Positions 1-5,882 of a DNA stretch of 8,567 nt are shown here, one piece after another. Position 1 is the first letter of the stretch. Every line of letters starts with the position of its first letter. This DNA is from Candidatus Methanomethylophilaceae archaeon (GTDB taxonomy: Archaea > Thermoplasmatota > Thermoplasmata > Methanomassiliicoccales > Methanomethylophilaceae), in assembly GCA_016296195.1 (NCBI GenBank), contig JAEDJU010000048.1, positions 1 through 8,567 of the forward strand. Direction: 5' to 3'. The notes beneath the pieces are model-generated. The model saw only the letters and a list, made by a program, of their open reading frames with translations. It did not search any database and had not been told where the DNA came from. A program made the translations under genes and the position numbers.

Positions 1-1888
1 GGGGCTTCTCGTACATGATTCTGAGCCCACCGTCTATGGGCTCGATGTGGACGTTCTCCACCTCGGATAGGATCATGATAGGGCCGATGTGGGCACCCTC
101 CCTGGAGAGGACTCCCCAGCGCTTGGAGTACACGGAGTAGTAGTACTCCGTACCGGGCTCCACCGTCCTGTCGTTGAACGTTGTGGAGGGGATCTCCGCC
201 AGGGGGCGTGTGTCCTCGGTGATGTTAGACGGGAGGGAGTTCCTCTCCCTGTAGATGCAGTAGGTGACGTTGGCGCTGTCCGCGGGGGGTTCGAACTTCA
301 GGAGGAAGTTCTTCTCCCCGATCTTGCCGACGGGGTCAGCGGGTCCCTGCGGGGGCTGTTCCCTCAGCTTGTTCCTGGCGGTCGGATGGTCGGAACAGAT
401 CTCCATGGCACTGACGTACAGTCCCATGCGGAGGTCCCTGGTCTCGGCCACCGTGGCCCTCTGGCAGTACATCTCGGCGGCGTCGTAGTGTCTCCTGGCC
501 TCCTCGTACCTGTGCTTGAGTTCTGGGTCCTCCTTCAGGATCTCCGGATACTGCTCGATGAGGGATTCCGTGGCGGACTTGACCTCGAAGTACCTCTTCT
601 TGTTGTAGGCATCCCCGATGTTCTTGGTCATGGACGAGACCGAGGTCTGTGCCTTGGTCAGTTGTCCCTGGAGGCTGTTGATTCCCGGATAGGATGCGTA
701 GGTGTCCCTGAGGTTGTTGAGATCCTTCTCCGCCCTCGCCAGATGACCTCCCTGGATGTTCATCCTGAAGCTCATCTCGAGGTTCTTGGCCCTCTGGAGT
801 CCCTCCTTGAAGTCGAATCCGCACTTGATGCAGCGTGTGTTGTTGGACTGCTGGGATGTGTTGCACGCGGGGCACACGGTCTTGAAGTTCTTGCCGCAGG
901 CGGGACAGAAGGATGTGTCGGGGCCGGCGGGGACCATGTGTCCGCATTCGGGGCATCTCATCATGCTGCTGTCCGCATGGGAGAAGTTGGCGGCTATCTT
1001 CTTCTTGAAGCAGAACGCCTGCAGGATCTGGATGGCCATGGAGTTGTCCACATCCCTCGTGAGGTGGACGCTCATGAGCTCATCTATGTATTTGCGGGTT
1101 AGCTGCTGGCTGCTGTACTCCTCCTCGAGGGTGTCCATGACAGGAACCAGTGCCTTGTTGCACCTGCCGTAGGTGATCAGACTCTGGAGTTCCTTGTCGG
1201 GCTCTAGGACCAGTTTCACGACCCTCAGGGTCTGGATGTAGGAGTCCTGTTCTGGGAGGATGTCGGGTCTGACGCTGTTGACCCTCTTGTCGCACACCTC
1301 GAACGCGTTCCTGATCTGAGACGGTGAACTCCCGTCGGAGAGGGGATCGATGTTGATCTCGAGGTTGGGGTGGGTGATCAGGTTGTTGAGCAGCTCAATC
1401 GGGGAGTAGACGTCGACACCCCTCAGTCCCTTGTACGCGTTCAGGACCTTGTCGCTGACCGGCTTGGGGGGCTGACCCTCCTTCACACCTGCGAGTTTGA
1501 CGATATCCGCCTTGCTGACCCCTTCCCAGTGGAGCTTCTTTGTGAACGGATCGGCGACACCGGGGAGCACGAGGTATGTTCCGTCGGTGAGGATCACGCA
1601 GTCCTGTCTGATCCTCTGGGATTTCCCCTTCAGTTCCTGGACCGCATCGGTGAACTCCTTGTGCCTGAGGATCGAATCCTTCATGATCCTCTCCATGTCG
1701 GCGGTGGCGTTCACCAGTCTCTCTGCCTTGAAGCGCTGGTCGGTGTCGTTCTGCTTGTTCCTGCTCTCGTTGGCCCACTTGCCCTTCTTGGTCTCGATCT
1801 TCTTGAGGATCGATTCGACCGAGTAGCTGTTCTCCTTGAGCGGGTTCAGCCCGAGGAGCTGACAGTAGTTGTTCCTCTTCTCTGCCAT
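1..1888 (-). CDS. Partial multidomain protein: J-like N-terminus, double zinc ribbon, FnIII-like domains (3' end cut off)
   Basis: Reading leftwards from the ATG at 1888 the frame stays open for 629 codons to the window edge, so the C-terminus is missing. Residues 1-80 (NYCQLLGLNP, then ESILKKIETKKGKW, then a helix ending MKDSILRHKEF) have the helix pattern of a divergent J-domain, but the HPD motif needed to stimulate Hsp70 is absent. Residues 312-356 carry four CxxC knuckles (C312/C315, C328/C331, C339/C342, C353/C356), a double zinc ribbon. Residues about 360-505 look helical or coiled-coil/TPR-like. Residues about 514-607 resemble a fibronectin III domain (TYCIYRE, then EPGTEYYYSVYS), and a second begins near 608. 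No signal peptide or membrane helix is seen, so it is probably cytoplasmic. It starts 12 bases after the Hsp70-VWA stop and is surely cotranscribed. The exact function is not recognised; an adaptor or co-chaperone role is inferred from domains and context. Confidence 0.85.
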   Translation of the reverse strand, partial: MAEKRNNYCQLLGLNPLKENSYSVESILKKIETKKGKWANESRNKQNDTDQRFKAERLVNATADMERIMKDSILRHKEFTDAVQELKGKSQRIRQDCVILTDGTYLVLPGVADPFTKKLHWEGVSKADIVKLAGVKEGQPPKPVSDKVLNAYKGLRGVDVYSPIELLNNLITHPNLEINIDPLSDGSSPSQIRNAFEVCDKRVNSVRPDILPEQDSYIQTLRVVKLVLEPDKELQSLITYGRCNKALVPVMDTLEEEYSSQQLTRKYIDELMSVHLTRDVDNSMAIQILQAFCFKKKIAANFSHADSSMMRCPECGHMVPAGPDTSFCPACGKNFKTVCPACNTSQQSNNTRCIKCGFDFKEGLQRAKNLEMSFRMNIQGGHLARAEKDLNNLRDTYASYPGINSLQGQLTKAQTSVSSMTKNIGDAYNKKRYFEVKSATESLIEQYPEILKEDPELKHRYEEARRHYDAAEMYCQRATVAETRDLRMGLYVSAMEICSDHPTARNKLREQPPQGPADPVGKIGEKNFLLKFEPPADSANVTYCIYRERNSLPSNITEDTRPLAEIPSTTFNDRTVEPGTEYYYSVYSKRWGVLSREGAHIGPIMILSEVENVHIEPIDGGLRIMYEKP

Positions 1889-1900
1889 GGCCTATCACGA

Positions 1901-3982
1901 TCAGTCGCGGGAGGAGACCTGTGTGCGTCCGCCGGGTGCTGCACCCTCGCGGAGACCCATGTTGCCTGAGGAGATCGCGGTAGCGATGGTTCCGAACGTC
2001 TCTCCGAGCCTGTCGATGGTCGTGAAGAGCGCACCATCATCGACGGTGGCGATCTGTCTGAGGAACGATGTGTCCGCCTCGCCGAATCCGACGGCGATGA
2101 TGGTTATGTTGTCATCGCGGCATCCGCGGGCCTGCTCGACGGCGTTGTCCTTCTTACCCCAGATACCATCGGTGAGGACCACGATGATGCCGACACCGGG
2201 CTTCGAGGACACGATGCTCCTGGCCATGTCGAGGGGGCTTGCATCCGTTCCCCTGCCGACCATCTTGACCTTGAGCTCATCGATGGAGTTGAGGATGGCG
2301 TATCCGTCGTTGGTGAGCTCCTGGACGACCTTGATCTTGTCACCGAATCCGATGAGGGAGAAGTAGGTGTCCTTGTCCTGGAGGGTGTTGACGAAGTCGC
2401 GGATGGACTGCTTGGCGGCATCGATCGGGAGGACATCGCCGTTGCCCATCTCCATGCTCCTGGAGAGGTCGACGCAGATGGCGATGTTCTTGAGGATGGC
2501 CTCGTCGCTGGGCTTGTCGTGGGGATCTCCGCCCATCCATCTGATGTCGTCGGGAACGGGCTGGGCCTCCACGTTGAGGGGCTCCCCGTCCTGGAAGGCG
2601 GTGATGTTGACGACCCCGTTCTCATCGTAGTTGTATTCGATGTCGATGATTACACCCTGTCCCCTGTTGAAGAATCCGGAGATGACGACCTTGGCGAGGA
2701 CGTTGCAGTCCAGGGGGACCCTTGACTCTCCCTGGAGGGTGTAGACCTCGATCTTGTCCGTGACGTTGCCCTTCTTGATGGTGAACTGTCTGCGTGTGGT
2801 CGTGGGGACCTTGGAGTTCCTCTTGATCATGATCTCGTTGACGTACTTCCTGCCGTCCTGGGCCACCGAGAGCACTCCGAGGGAGTGTGCGGTGACATCG
2901 GAGACCTGCATCGCCCTGAGTCCGGTGGCGTTGCTGCAGTAGAGCTCGGCCGTGATGGCAGCTCCCTTGGCGACCGCCAGGTCGGTGTCGCTGTGGGCGA
3001 TGACCTCGCGTCCGGTAAGGTCCCTGAGGAACCTGGAGACGGAGGGCATCCTCGTGGATCCGCCGACAAGGAGGATCTCGTCGATGTCGGTCCAGGTTAT
3101 CTGGAGGGAGTCGATGAGGCTGTTGCAGACATCCTTGGTGGCGCTGAGGAGGTGCTCGGTCATGGACTCGAACTCATCCCTGGTGAGCGTGTACTTGGCG
3201 CTGTATCCGTCGTAGTTCAGGGGGATGGTGACGCTCTCGGCGATGGAGAGTGTCTTCTTGTATCCCTCGGCGGCGACGATGAGCTCGTTCTTGGTGGGCA
3301 GGTCGTCCCTGGGGTCCACGTCGTATTCATCGATGAACTGGTCGCAGACGTACTTGACGATGGCGGCATCCCAGTCCTTTCCTCCGAGGATATGGTTACC
3401 CTCGGTTCCTATGACCTCGATGTTGCCCTTTGTGATCCTGACGATGGTGACATCGAAGGTTCCTCCTCCGAGGTCGTAGACCATGACGGTCTTGTCGGCC
3501 GCGTGCTTGTATCCGTAGGAGATCGCGGCGGCGGTGGGCTCGTTGATGATCTTGGACACCTTGACACCGCATGCCTCTCCGGCACGGATGGTGGCTGTCC
3601 TCTGGAAGTCGTTGAAGTATGCGGGGACGGTGATGACTGCCTCGTCGATTTTCTCCCCTGTCGCCTTCTCGGCGTCCTCGATCAGGTGCTTGAGGAGCAT
3701 GGCCGAGAGGTCCTCGGATGTGTAGTCCTTGCCGTTGAAGCTCACGGCGATCGAACCGTCTCCCATGTTGCGTTTGAAGGCGGCTGCGTTGACACCGGTA
3801 CCGTTGGACTGCATGTCCTTGGCATCCTCTCCTACGAGGATGTCACCGTCATCCAGGAAACAGATGACGGACGGGGTGATCTCCTTTCCGAAAGCGTTGG
3901 GGATGATCACCGGTTTGCTGGTGTTCTTATCGTATCTAGCTACTGCAGAGTATGTTGTCCCGAGGTCAATTCCAACCTTCAT
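1901..3982 (-). CDS. Hsp70 (DnaK-like) ATPase fused to a C-terminal VWA domain
   Basis: A 693-residue protein. Residues 1-355 form an Hsp70 nucleotide-binding domain: phosphate-1 loop GIDLGTTYS (4-12), connect-1 INEPTAAAISYGY (146-158), phosphate-2 DLGGGTFDVTIV (170-181), and adenosine motif LLVGGSTRMPS (304-314). Residues about 360-475 match the beta-sandwich substrate-binding domain. The helical lid expected next is missing. Instead residues about 498-660 are a VWA domain with full MIDAS: DxSxS at D505/S507/S509, T579 in GRGTD, and D605 in VLTDG. The C-terminus is a short Gly/Ser/Arg tail with no EEVD-type motif. Hsp70 NBDs bind and hydrolyse ATP; VWA domains bind protein ligands through a divalent metal. 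How the two combine here is inferred, perhaps as a nucleotide-switched docking platform. The start fits the canonical MKVGIDLGTT beginning. It has no clear Shine-Dalgarno site and is the first gene of a two-gene unit. It is unlikely to be the housekeeping DnaK, since no grpE or canonical dnaJ is adjacent in view. Confidence 0.93.
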   Translation of the reverse strand: MKVGIDLGTTYSAVARYDKNTSKPVIIPNAFGKEITPSVICFLDDGDILVGEDAKDMQSNGTGVNAAAFKRNMGDGSIAVSFNGKDYTSEDLSAMLLKHLIEDAEKATGEKIDEAVITVPAYFNDFQRTATIRAGEACGVKVSKIINEPTAAAISYGYKHAADKTVMVYDLGGGTFDVTIVRITKGNIEVIGTEGNHILGGKDWDAAIVKYVCDQFIDEYDVDPRDDLPTKNELIVAAEGYKKTLSIAESVTIPLNYDGYSAKYTLTRDEFESMTEHLLSATKDVCNSLIDSLQITWTDIDEILLVGGSTRMPSVSRFLRDLTGREVIAHSDTDLAVAKGAAITAELYCSNATGLRAMQVSDVTAHSLGVLSVAQDGRKYVNEIMIKRNSKVPTTTRRQFTIKKGNVTDKIEVYTLQGESRVPLDCNVLAKVVISGFFNRGQGVIIDIEYNYDENGVVNITAFQDGEPLNVEAQPVPDDIRWMGGDPHDKPSDEAILKNIAICVDLSRSMEMGNGDVLPIDAAKQSIRDFVNTLQDKDTYFSLIGFGDKIKVVQELTNDGYAILNSIDELKVKMVGRGTDASPLDMARSIVSSKPGVGIIVVLTDGIWGKKDNAVEQARGCRDDNITIIAVGFGEADTSFLRQIATVDDGALFTTIDRLGETFGTIATAISSGNMGLREGAAPGGRTQVSSRD

Positions 3983-4010
3983 ATCCCATCGGTTTGGGCA
4001 ACGTTTTCGT

Positions 4011-4058
4011 CATATTTAATAAATAAGGAGTAGGCTACGAAATCCGCAGCTTTATAAA
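4011..4058 (-). promoter_or_regulatory. Promoter region of the Hsp70-VWA unit (two TATA-like boxes)
   Basis: Upstream of the ATG at 3982 there are two archaeal TATA-like elements read on the minus strand: TTTATAAA at 4051-4058 and TTATTTATTAAATATG around 4011-4026. With a transcription start about 25 bases past the box centre, the proximal box would give a leader near 10 nt and the distal one a leader near 45 nt. The lack of a Shine-Dalgarno site before the ATG favours the proximal box and a near-leaderless message. Which one is used cannot be told from the sequence. Confidence 0.55.
4035..4049 (-). promoter_or_regulatory. Putative operator, copy A of a 15-bp motif
   Basis: The plus strand reads CTACGAAATCCGCAG, an imperfect inverted repeat. 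It matches 13 of 15 bases of the reverse complement of the element at 4096-4110. It lies between the two TATA-like boxes of the Hsp70-VWA promoter, just downstream of the distal one, a usual position for an archaeal repressor site. The binding protein is unknown; the ArsR protein encoded next door is one candidate. Confidence 0.4.
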
Positions 4059-4095
4059 GTGTAATGATGAGTAGGATGTATAATCCAACATATCC

Positions 4096-4110
4096 CTACG
4101 GAATTCGTAG
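4096..4110 (-). promoter_or_regulatory. Putative operator, copy B of the 15-bp motif
   Basis: CTACGGAATTCGTAG has perfect 5-bp arms (CTACG/CGTAG) around GAATT. It sits three bases past the arsR-like stop codon and about 61 bp centre to centre from copy A, with the distal TATA-like box between them. It could instead act as a small 3' hairpin of the upstream message, but no T-run follows it on the minus strand. Confidence 0.4.
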
Positions 4111-4113
4111 AGG

Positions 4114-4479
4114 TCATCGGAGGTCCTCCGCAACGTGCTCGAGGGCCGTCTCTATGATGGTTTTCACGTGTTCGTCGCACAGCGAGTAGAACACCATCCT
4201 GCCCTCCTTCCTGGAGTTCACGAGGTGGGCGTCCCTCAGGATCCTGAGCTGATGGGATACGGCGGACATGGTCATGCCCAGGGCGGTGCTGATGTCGCAG
4301 ACGCACATCTCGCCCTTGTCGAGGGAGAAGAGTATCCTGATGCGGGTGGTGTCCCCGAGCACCTTGAAGAAATCCGACAGGCCTGTGGCGGGACCGTTTT
4401 CGGGGAGGCACTTGACCGCCTCGGCTATTCTGTCCTCGTGGATACCGAAGCACTCACAGCAGATATCGTCGTCGGCCAT
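4114..4479 (-). CDS. ArsR/SmtB-family metal-sensing transcriptional repressor
   Basis: A 121-residue winged-helix protein, a usual length for the family. The recognition region is CDISTALGMTMSAVSHQLRI (61-80), followed by the wing KEGRMVFYSL (91-100). Members bind operator DNA as dimers and release it on binding metal. Two metal sites known in the family are visible. The alpha-3N type has N-terminal C7/C8/C10 plus C59/C61/D62 in CVCD, as in CadC-like sensors. The alpha-5 type has D102, H104, H115 and E118, with exactly the SmtB spacing (0, +2, +13, +16). The inducer is probably a soft or divalent ion such as Cd, Pb, Zn or As(III); the sequence does not decide which. Its ATG overlaps the TGA of the upstream membrane protein by one base, and an AGGAAGGT-like ribosome site lies just before it, so translation is coupled. 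Targets may include its own operon, the Sel1 gene or the Hsp70-VWA promoter (inference). Confidence 0.93.
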   Translation of the reverse strand: MADDDICCECFGIHEDRIAEAVKCLPENGPATGLSDFFKVLGDTTRIRILFSLDKGEMCVCDISTALGMTMSAVSHQLRILRDAHLVNSRKEGRMVFYSLCDEHVKTIIETALEHVAEDLR

Positions 4480-4685
4480 CAGACCTTCCTCATCTTCACG
4501 AACATCACCAGCAGGACGATTATCGCGGCGACGACTACCACTCCGGACACTATGGACAGCGTCTCCACAAGGTCGGGCATCAGAACGATGGCAGAAGACA
4601 TCACGAGCAGCAATGCCGCGAAGATCACCGCCAGGATAACAAGGGGTCCTTTCTGCATGTATCCGTCAACGACCTCATGGTTCAT
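4479..4685 (-). CDS. Small two-helix membrane protein coupled to the ArsR-type regulator
   Basis: A 68-residue protein with two strongly hydrophobic segments, about residues 14-36 and 43-63, joined by a short loop (PDLVET) and ending in a basic tail (KMRKV). This is a helical hairpin in the membrane. No metal-binding Cys/His pattern is present, so a transporter role is not supported. The stop overlaps the regulator's start (TGATG), so the two are expressed together. The start is uncertain. The first ATG (4685) has no ribosome site; a second in-frame ATG at residue 10 (4658) sits immediately before the first helix and has GAGGT about 12 bases upstream. I do not recognise the family. Context suggests a regulated membrane partner under the metal sensor. 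Confidence 0.75.
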   Translation of the reverse strand: MNHEVVDGYMQKGPLVILAVIFAALLLVMSSAIVLMPDLVETLSIVSGVVVVAAIIVLLVMFVKMRKV

Positions 4686-4697
4686 GAATGTTGAGTG

Positions 4698-4713
4698 CCA
4701 TGGAGGTCCATGG
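4698..4713. promoter_or_regulatory. Perfect 16-bp inverted repeat in the divergent gene gap
   Basis: CCATGGA-GG-TCCATGG is a perfect inverted repeat with 7-bp arms and a 2-bp centre. It lies between the divergent membrane-protein/ArsR pair (start 4685) and the Sel1 gene, and includes the Sel1 ATG at 4710. A second palindrome, TTCATGAA (4681-4688), covers the other start codon. A dimeric repressor site is plausible. Two NcoI-like CCATGG sites from Met-Glu context arising by chance is the alternative. Confidence 0.4.
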
Positions 4714-5639
4714 AAGATCCCGCCGACCTATGCCAGAGAGCCGTAGACTGCTATGCCACAGACCCTGAGAGGTCCTATTCGCTGTTCAGGGAGGCGGCCG
4801 AGGCCGGGTATCCCAACGGATTCTTCGGATTGGCCGAGATGACTCTCGCGGGATACGGAACCCAGAGGGATCCACTTCACGCCATGGACCTTTACAGGGT
4901 TGCCGCGGATGCGGGCCATCCCCCGTCCATGTACCGTCTCGGTATGCTGTACTCCGGAGAGGGAGGAATACCCGAGGACCCGGAGCAGTGCAGGTTGTGG
5001 TTCGAGAGGGCTGCCGAGGCCGGGATGGTCGAGGCATATCCCGAGATAGGTGGGATCTACATGTACGGCTACGGAACCCCCCAGGACCCGGAGAAGGCCT
5101 ACCATTGGTACAGATTGGCCGCGGAATCCGGAGATCCACTGTCCATGTTCAAGATCGGGTACATGTGTTCGGAAGGTATCGGGACCGAGAAGGATGAGGA
5201 CGAGGCCATACGTATGTTCCGCATGTCCGCCATGAGGGGTGTTCCAGAGGCACAGTTCAAGATGGCCTCGCTGGCTCTGGACGGAAGGATCCCAGGCGGT
5301 AGGAACGCGGCCATCCAATGGTACACGAGCGCCTCGGAATCCGGATTCATGCCCGCGAAGTTCAATCTCGCCACGCTGTACTATGATGGCGTAGGCGATG
5401 AGAGGGATGTCGGAAAGGCCTTCGGACTCTACAAGGAGGTGGCTGACACCGGAGACGGTGATGCGCTGTTCATGGTCGGAAGGATGTACTTCGAGGGAAT
5501 CGGTGTGGAAAGGGATATGGAAAAGGGTTTCGAGTACTTCGGTCGTGCGGCCGCAGCGGGAAACCAACTCGCCATGGAGCTGGTCCAGGACATACGTCGC
5601 AGACAGAACACCCAGCTCATCAGGATAGATGGGCTGTGA
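4710..5639 (+). CDS. Sel1-like repeat (SLR) protein
   Basis: A 309-residue protein made almost wholly of about seven full Sel1-like repeats and a partial eighth, period about 36 residues, between residues 20 and 295. Typical units are YRVAADAGHPPSMYRLGMLY, YRLAAESGDPLSMFKIGYM and YKEVADTGDGDALFMVGRMY, each followed by a G-x-G-x-x-x-D turn (GYGTQRD, GIGTEKD, GVGDERD, GIGVERD). SLR solenoids are protein-protein interaction scaffolds. There is no signal peptide or membrane helix, so it is cytoplasmic. The ATG at 4710 leaves a short helix before the first repeat. GGAGGT is present but only 2 bases away, so an in-frame GTG at 4695 (five extra residues) is an alternative. It diverges from the ArsR operon by only 24 bp and is the only clear plus-strand gene. 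Partner and pathway are unknown. Confidence 0.9.
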   Translation: MEDPADLCQRAVDCYATDPERSYSLFREAAEAGYPNGFFGLAEMTLAGYGTQRDPLHAMDLYRVAADAGHPPSMYRLGMLYSGEGGIPEDPEQCRLWFERAAEAGMVEAYPEIGGIYMYGYGTPQDPEKAYHWYRLAAESGDPLSMFKIGYMCSEGIGTEKDEDEAIRMFRMSAMRGVPEAQFKMASLALDGRIPGGRNAAIQWYTSASESGFMPAKFNLATLYYDGVGDERDVGKAFGLYKEVADTGDGDALFMVGRMYFEGIGVERDMEKGFEYFGRAAAAGNQLAMELVQDIRRRQNTQLIRIDGL

Positions 5640-5777
5640 TCACTCTTCGACGGGCTCGAACTCGGATTTGGGCTCGCCGCAGACGGGGCAGCACCAGTCG
5701 TCGGGGAGGTCCTCGAACTTGACTCCCTGCTCGTCCTCGTCGTAGATGTATCCGCAAAGGGGGCACCTGTACTTCAT
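5640..5777 (-). CDS. Rubredoxin, short (45-residue) type
   Basis: Reading from ATG 5777, the 45 residues begin [20 protein letters not shown] and then continue [20 protein letters not shown]. The two CPxCG knuckles place the four cysteines (C5, C8, C30, C33) that hold a single Fe in a Fe(SCys)4 centre. Y10, Y12, the FEDLPDDW stretch and the end FEPVEE match classical rubredoxins. Compared with the usual 52-54 residues, the loop between the knuckles is about 8 residues shorter, as known for the 45-residue Desulfovibrio desulfuricans rubredoxin. An extra cysteine (C29) directly precedes ligand C30. Rubredoxins are cytoplasmic one-electron carriers, often serving oxygen or peroxide detoxification in anaerobes. 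It has its own promoter and no Shine-Dalgarno site, and is separated from the feo operon by that operon's terminator. Its stop abuts the Sel1 gene stop (TGATCA). Confidence 0.96.
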   Translation of the reverse strand: MKYRCPLCGYIYDEDEQGVKFEDLPDDWCCPVCGEPKSEFEPVEE

Positions 5778-5800
5778 GAACGGCGTTAAGATTAGCGTTC

Positions 5801-5823
5801 GTATTTAATGTTTTTTATTTAAA
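5801..5823 (-). promoter_or_regulatory. Rubredoxin promoter (TATA-like boxes)
   Basis: On the minus strand TTTAAATAAA (5814-5823) and ATTAAATAC (5801-5809) precede the rubredoxin ATG at 5777. The first would give a leader of about 15 nt; the second would give an almost leaderless message, in keeping with the missing ribosome site. The surroundings are otherwise G/C-rich, so the A/T block stands out. Confidence 0.55.
5802..5820 (+). terminator. Possible T-rich terminator for the Sel1 gene, read through rubredoxin in antisense
   Basis: The plus strand has a T-rich tract (TATTTAATGTTTTTTATTT) about 165 bases past the Sel1 stop. Archaeal RNA polymerase can terminate on such tracts without a hairpin. 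No nearer T-run is present downstream of the Sel1 gene, so its message may run antisense across the whole rubredoxin gene. The same bases form the rubredoxin promoter on the other strand. Confidence 0.35.
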
Positions 5824-5828
5824 CGCCA

Positions 5829-5874
5829 TAAAAAATATTGAATTTGTGGAAAAGGTTTCCCGCCTTACGGCGGG
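5829..5874 (-). terminator. Terminator of the feo operon
   Basis: A perfect 6-bp stem, CCCGCC-TTAC-GGCGGG at 5859-5874, begins 9 bases past the stop of the Cys-rich protein. On the minus strand it is followed by CTTTTCC and then a run of six T (5830-5835). Hairpin plus T-run downstream of the last feo gene fits a transcription terminator. Confidence 0.7.
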
Positions 5875-5882
5875 TTATGGTT

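Noticed and set aside
336..956. Minus-strand frame rich in R, Q, H and P
   Set aside because: It is the shifted frame of the multidomain protein, whose own frame gives the CxxC zinc knuckles; the same holds for similar frames at 1080-1295 and 1395-1898.
89..1102. Long plus-strand open frame opposite the multidomain protein
   Set aside because: Composition is Gly/Val/Leu-rich without recognisable motifs. It is antisense to a frame with zinc-ribbon and FnIII features and results from the strong G/C third-position bias.
2885..4033. 382-codon plus-strand open frame opposite the Hsp70 gene
   Set aside because: Low-complexity V/G/D-rich translation, entirely antisense to clear Hsp70 motifs, and running across the Hsp70 promoter.
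4074..4086. GGAT-GTATA-ATCC inverted repeat upstream of the Hsp70 gene
   Set aside because: Only 4-bp arms, too short to separate from chance in an A/T-rich spacer.
4728..5567. 279-codon minus-strand frame opposite the Sel1 gene
   Set aside because: No domain or repeat pattern, whereas the plus strand shows regular Sel1 repeats of about 36 residues.
4780..5600. DNA repeats within the Sel1 gene as a tandem-repeat locus
   Set aside because: The periodicity is at protein level; the DNA units have diverged, so this is not a recent tandem array.
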